From positions 62,001 to 126,000 of the forward strand of contig NZ_CAMIHB010000002.1 of the NCBI RefSeq assembly GCF_946221635.1: a DNA stretch of 64,000 nt, given 5' to 3'. A program made the position numbers and the translations under genes. Source of the DNA: an uncultured Rhodoferax sp. (lineage in GTDB: Bacteria > Pseudomonadota > Gammaproteobacteria > Burkholderiales > Burkholderiaceae_C). Under the pieces are notes generated by a model. That model saw only the letters and a list, made by a program, of their open reading frames with translations. It ran no database searches and was not told the origin of the DNA. Positions 60,614 through 64,000 of the stretch are shown piece by piece (the stretch's first letter is position 1; every line of letters starts with the position of its first letter).

Positions 60614-61423
60614 ATGGAACCGAAAAATATCGTTCTCAACGTGAATGGCATCGAGGTCATTTACAACCACGTCATCCTGGTGCTCAAGGGCGTGTCCCTG
60701 CAGGTGCCCGAGGGCGGCATCGTGGCCATCCTGGGCGGCAACGGCGCGGGCAAAACCACCACGTTGCGCGCCGTGTCCAACCTGCTGGCCGGCGAGCGCG
60801 GCGCGGTGACCAAGGGCAGCATCGAGCTGCGCGGCGAGCGCATCGAGAACCTGAGCCCGGCCGACCTGGTGCAGCGCGGTGTGGTGCAGGTGATGGAGGG
60901 GCGGCACTGCTTTGCCCACCTGACGATCGAAGAAAACCTCATGACTGGCGGCTACACGCGCAAGAGCAAGGCGGAGGTGGCCGCCAACCTGGAAAAGGTC
61001 TACACCTATTTCCCGCGCCTCAAGACCCGCCGCACCAGCCAGGCAGCCTACACCTCGGGTGGCGAGCAGCAGATGTGCGCCATCGGTCGCGCCCTCATGG
61101 CCAACCCCAGCATGGTGCTGCTGGATGAGCCCTCCATGGGCCTGGCGCCGCAGATCGTGGAGGAGGTCTTCAACATCGTGAAGGACCTCAACGCCAAGGA
61201 GAAGGTCACCTTCCTGCTGGCCGAGCAGAACACCAACATGGCGCTGAAGTATGCGGACTACGGCTACATCATGGAAAGCGGCCGCGTGGTGATGGACGGC
61301 GCCGCGGAAGACCTGCGCACCAATGAGGACGTGAAAGAGTTCTACCTGGGCGTAGGCGGCGGCGAACGCAAGAGCTTCAAGGATGTGAAGAGCTACAAGC
61401 GCCGCAAACGCTGGCTGGCCTGA
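60614..61423 (+). CDS. ABC transporter ATP-binding protein (LivF), second cluster
   Basis: A 269-residue ATPase: Walker A LGGNGAGKTTTLRAVSNLL near 39, RGVVQVMEGRHCFAHLTIEE near 88, signature TSGGEQQMCAIGRAL, Walker B MVLLDEPSMGLAPQIV and FLLAEQNTNMALKYADYG with the switch region. The C-terminal 25 residues are basic (ERKSFKDVKSYKRRKRWLA), an extension typical of this subgroup. It completes the second importer. The dispersed repeat copy E follows. Confidence 0.92.
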   Translation: MEPKNIVLNVNGIEVIYNHVILVLKGVSLQVPEGGIVAILGGNGAGKTTTLRAVSNLLAGERGAVTKGSIELRGERIENLSPADLVQRGVVQVMEGRHCFAHLTIEENLMTGGYTRKSKAEVAANLEKVYTYFPRLKTRRTSQAAYTSGGEQQMCAIGRALMANPSMVLLDEPSMGLAPQIVEEVFNIVKDLNAKEKVTFLLAEQNTNMALKYADYGYIMESGRVVMDGAAEDLRTNEDVKEFYLGVGGGERKSFKDVKSYKRRKRWLA

Positions 61424-61426
61424 TGA

Positions 61427-61475
61427 GCTATCAAAACCATAGCTGCCTGCGCATATTCCACGAGGGCTAGAGGCC
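61427..61475 (+). repeat. Dispersed 49-bp intergenic repeat, copy E
   Basis: GCTATCAAAACCATAGCTGC followed by CTGCGCATATTCCACGAGGG and CTAGAGGCC. It starts 3 nt after the LivF stop. In this copy AGCTAT and ATAGCT form a short perfect hairpin. Confidence 0.85.
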
Positions 61476-61507
61476 CAAAACATACCCAATTACCTCGGCA
61501 GACCACC

Positions 61508-62761
61508 ATGACCCCACCCTATGACGCCCTGGAGACCCGGTCCCCCGACGAACGCGAGGCCGCGCTCATGGCGGCATTGCCGGCGCAGGTAGCGCATGCC
61601 CAGCGCCATGCCCCGGCCTTTGCCCGCATCCTGGACGGTGTCGACGCGACGCAGACCACAAGCCGTGCCGCCCTGGCGCGCCTGCCGGTCACGCGCAAGA
61701 CCGAGCTGCAGGCCCTGCAGCAGGCCGCGCGCGAGCAGGGGGGCGACGTATTCGGTGGCTTCAGTGCCCTGGGCTGGGGCGCTGCCACGCCGCGCGTGTT
61801 TTCCAGCCCCGGCCCCATCTACGAGCCCGAGGGCACGGCGCGCGACTACTGGCGCATGGCGCGTGCCATCTTTGCTGCGGGCTTCCGGCCCGGCGAGCTG
61901 ATCCACAACAGCTTCAGCTACCACTTTGTGCCTGCCGGCTCCATGATGGAGAGCGGCGCCCACGCGCTGGGCTGCACCGTGTTCCCCGGCGGTACGGGCC
62001 AGACCGAGCAACAGGTGCAGGCCATGCGCGAGCTGCAGCCCGCGGGCTACATCGGCACCCCCAGCTTCCTCAAGATCATTCTGGACAAGGCCGCCGAGCT
62101 GGGCGTGGCGCTGCCCAGCGTGAAAAAGGCCATGTTTGGCGGCGAGGCCTTTCCGCCCAGCCTGCGCGACTGGTTTCTGGAGCGCGGGGTGGATGGCTAC
62201 CAGTGCTACGCCACGGCGGATCTGGGGCTGATTGCCTACGAAACCAGCGCGCGCGAGGGCCTGGTGCTGGACGAAGGCGTGATCGTGGAAATCGTGCGTC
62301 CCGGTACGGGAGACCCGGTGGCCGACGGTGAAGTGGGCGAGGTCGTCGTCACCTCCTTGAGCCAGGGCTACCCGCTGATCCGCTTCGGCACGGGGGACCT
62401 GTCTGCGGTGCTGCCCGGCCCCTGCCCCACGGGGCGCACCAACACCCGCATCAAGGGCTGGATGGGGCGGGCCGACCAGACCACCAAGGTGCGTGGCATG
62501 TTTGTGCACGCCAAGCAGGTGGATGCCATCGCCAAGCGCTTCCCCGAGGTGCTGCGCGCGCGTCTGGTGGTGAGCGGTGAAATGGCCAGTGATGCCATGG
62601 CCCTGCACGTCGAGGTGCAGGGGCAGCCCGAGGGCCTGGTCGCCCGCGTGGGCGAAGCCATTCGCGAGGTGACCAAGCTGCGTGGCGAGGTGCTGCTGGT
62701 GGCACCCGGCAGCCTACCCAACGACGGCAAGGTGATCGAGGACGCACGCAGCTACCGATAG
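61508..62761 (+). CDS. PaaK-like adenylate-forming ligase with a non-canonical P-loop
   Basis: A 417-residue member of the phenylacetate-CoA ligase family. A5 (CYATADLGLIAYET), A7 (IRFGTGDLSAV), A8 (GRADQTTKVRGMFVHAKQVD) and the C-terminal Lys (PNDGKVIEDAR) are recognisable. The A3 phosphate loop, normally SSGTTG-x-PT, is replaced by FSSPGPIYEPEG near 99-110. It may still adenylate with altered chemistry, or act on a preformed intermediate. It is the last gene of the second uptake cluster, 84 nt after the LivF-type gene, beside a full-length synthetase at the cluster start. Confidence 0.85.
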   Translation: MTPPYDALETRSPDEREAALMAALPAQVAHAQRHAPAFARILDGVDATQTTSRAALARLPVTRKTELQALQQAAREQGGDVFGGFSALGWGAATPRVFSSPGPIYEPEGTARDYWRMARAIFAAGFRPGELIHNSFSYHFVPAGSMMESGAHALGCTVFPGGTGQTEQQVQAMRELQPAGYIGTPSFLKIILDKAAELGVALPSVKKAMFGGEAFPPSLRDWFLERGVDGYQCYATADLGLIAYETSAREGLVLDEGVIVEIVRPGTGDPVADGEVGEVVVTSLSQGYPLIRFGTGDLSAVLPGPCPTGRTNTRIKGWMGRADQTTKVRGMFVHAKQVDAIAKRFPEVLRARLVVSGEMASDAMALHVEVQGQPEGLVARVGEAIREVTKLRGEVLLVAPGSLPNDGKVIEDARSYR

Positions 62762-62957
62762 GCCACCGGCCCCGATGCGTGCAAGGGTTTTCCCGAGCTG
62801 TTGAAGGTCACAGTTTCCACGCGGTGCCGGGCTGGATAAGCTGCTGGTGGTCGATGCCCGATGGCAACGGAAAAGCCTTACGCAGCAAGTGTTTTCCGCA
62901 TGACAGTGCACAGCCGGGCACGCTAGACTGCACGCACATCAACAAGGAGACTCTGCC
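62762..62957. other. Intergenic spacer without recognised feature
   Basis: The 196-nt spacer between the PaaK-like gene and the TctC-type gene shows no gene, repeat copy or clear terminator. A strong ribosome site (CAAGGAGACTCTGCC) ends it. Promoter elements for the TctC-type gene probably lie here, but I cannot point to them. Confidence 0.4.
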
Positions 62958-63929
62958 ATGAAAAAACTACTCGTCGTTGTCGCCGCCATGGCGGCTTTCA
63001 GCGCCCATGCCGATACCTACCCCTCCAAGCCCATCACCATCGTGGTGCCCTTTGCGGCTGGCGGCCCCACCGACCGTGTGGCGCGCGATCTGGCCGAAGC
63101 CCTGCGCAAGCCTTTGGGCGGCGTGAGCATCATCGTCGACAACGCGGCAGGTGCCGGCAGCTCCATCGGCTCCAACAAGGTGGCCAAGGCTGCTCCCGAT
63201 GGCTACACGCTCCTGCTCAACCACATCGCCATGGCGACCATGCCCACGCTGGTGCGCAATATGCCCTTCAAGGTGGACAGCGACTTCGAGTACCTGGGCA
63301 TGATCAACGACGTGCCCATGACCCTGATCGGCCGCCCCACGCTGCCGGCCCAGAACTACAAGGACCTCAGCGCCTGGATCGCCCAGAACAAGGGCAAGAT
63401 CAACCTGGGCAACGCGGGCGTGGGCTCTGCCTCGCATCTGTGCGGGCTGCTGTTCCAGAACGCCGTGGCGACCGACATGACCACCGTGCCCTACAAGGGC
63501 ACCGCACCGGCCATGACGGACCTGATTGGCGGCCAGATCGACCTGATGTGCGACCAGACCACCAACACCACACAGCAGATCGAAGGCAAGAAGGTCATCG
63601 CCTACGCCGTGACCACGGCCCAGCCGCTGACCACACCCGCGCTCAAGGCGCTGCCCACGCTGCAATCCGCGGGCCTCAAGGGCTTTGAGGTTACCATCTG
63701 GCACGGTCTGTACGCGCCCAAGGGTACGCCTGCCGACGTGCAGAAAAAGGTCAACGATGCACTCAAAGTTGCATTGAAAGATCCTGACTTCGTCAAGAAG
63801 CAGGAAGGCCTGGGCGCCGTGGTGGTGACCGACAAGCGCGTGGACCCGGCCGAGCACAAGAAGTTCGTGGCTGCCGAAATCGCCAAGTGGAGCCCCATCA
63901 TCAAGGCCGCTGGCGTCTACGCCGACTAA
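62958..63929 (+). CDS. TctC/Bug-family periplasmic solute-binding protein
   Basis: A 323-residue exported protein (signal VVVAAMAAFSAHA) with the Bug fold: YPSKPITIVVPFAAGGPTDR near 20, VDNAAGAGSSIGSNKVAKAA near 58, VPYKGTAPAMTDLIGGQIDL near 178 and the C-terminal LYAPKGTPADVQKKVNDAL. Bug proteins bind carboxylic acids and often have no dedicated membrane partner nearby; no TctA/TctB genes are in the window. The ligand is unknown. It may belong functionally to the aromatic/organic acid uptake genes to the left. Confidence 0.92.
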   Translation: MKKLLVVVAAMAAFSAHADTYPSKPITIVVPFAAGGPTDRVARDLAEALRKPLGGVSIIVDNAAGAGSSIGSNKVAKAAPDGYTLLLNHIAMATMPTLVRNMPFKVDSDFEYLGMINDVPMTLIGRPTLPAQNYKDLSAWIAQNKGKINLGNAGVGSASHLCGLLFQNAVATDMTTVPYKGTAPAMTDLIGGQIDLMCDQTTNTTQQIEGKKVIAYAVTTAQPLTTPALKALPTLQSAGLKGFEVTIWHGLYAPKGTPADVQKKVNDALKVALKDPDFVKKQEGLGAVVVTDKRVDPAEHKKFVAAEIAKWSPIIKAAGVYAD

Positions 63930-64000
63930 GCTGTCTTGCAGCGGCCCCGTCCGGGGCTACCTCTCCCCCGACTTCGTCTGGCGGTGCTCACGCGCCCCAG
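63930..64000 (+). repeat. Start of a GC-rich repeat at the right edge
   Basis: After the TctC-type stop, AGCGGCCCCGTCCGGGGCTA can pair internally (GCCCCG-TC-CGGGGC), then CTCTCCCCCGACTTCG and GGCGGTGCTCACGCGCCCCAG follow. The style matches the GC-rich elements at 22574 and 60436 but it is cut by the window end. Confidence 0.5.

Noticed and set aside
11560..61475. Possible CRISPR array from the repeated 49-bp sequence
   Set aside because: Copies are kilobases apart, single, and not separated by regular spacers; no cas gene is present.

Overview
The window is a high-GC chromosomal segment with the gene content and intergenic repeats of a beta-proteobacterium of the Comamonadaceae (Rhodoferax / Polaromonas / Acidovorax type). 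The family assignment is inferred from protein flavour (CoA-dependent aerobic aromatic catabolism, many LivFGHM/K transporters, a Bug/TctC-type binding protein, CSS-type EAL protein) and from five copies of a dispersed 'GCTATCAAA...GCTGCTTGCGCA...CACGAGGGCTGG' element that I associate with this family. No tRNA, rRNA, transposase, prophage or CRISPR array was seen, and no gene-free stretch exceeds about 210 bases.

Left part (1-13.8 kb): a truncated molybdopterin oxidoreductase, an M20 amidohydrolase, type III pantothenate kinase (coaX), a persulfide dioxygenase-rhodanese fusion, the fused isobutyryl-CoA mutase icmF behind a perfect 22-bp palindrome, a GGDEF-EAL protein whose ribosome site lies inside a perfect hairpin, a lipoprotein glycerophosphodiesterase and an arylformamidase-like hydrolase.

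Catabolic island (13.9-30.9 kb): about fifteen tightly spaced plus-strand genes that match the aerobic CoA-dependent 2-aminobenzoate (anthranilate) pathway known from Azoarcus evansii. They encode the monooxygenase/reductase fusion, SDR, MarR regulator, a crotonase-fold protein lacking both hydratase glutamates, acyl-CoA dehydrogenase, 2-aminobenzoate-CoA ligase, a complete branched-chain-type ABC importer, hotdog thioesterase, a Rid protein lacking the usual catalytic Arg, two-domain hydroxyacyl-CoA dehydrogenase, thiolase and a glutaryl-CoA-dehydrogenase-like enzyme. The divergent arylformamidase could supply anthranilate.

Middle (31-44 kb): RNA helicase dbpA, a CSS-EAL phosphodiesterase, M48 and M14 peptidases, then a local set of a PEP-CTERM protein, a secreted hydrolase, a FecR-like protein and a NarL-type two-component system. 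A shared TRCGC-N6-GCGTA motif lies about 90 nt upstream of both the PEP-CTERM and FecR-like genes, suggesting a small surface regulon. A GAF-HD-GYP protein, cytochrome b561 and an FKBP follow.

Right part (44.4-64 kb): a PaeR7I/XhoI-like type II restriction-modification pair of lower GC inserted beside htpG, an internally deleted hydrolase pseudogene, an RluF-like pseudouridine synthase, dctA, a small exported protein, and a second uptake/activation cluster (Crp-type regulator, divergent acyl-CoA synthetase, LivG-H-M-K-F importer, PaaK-like ligase with an aberrant P-loop), ending in an orphan TctC-type binding protein.
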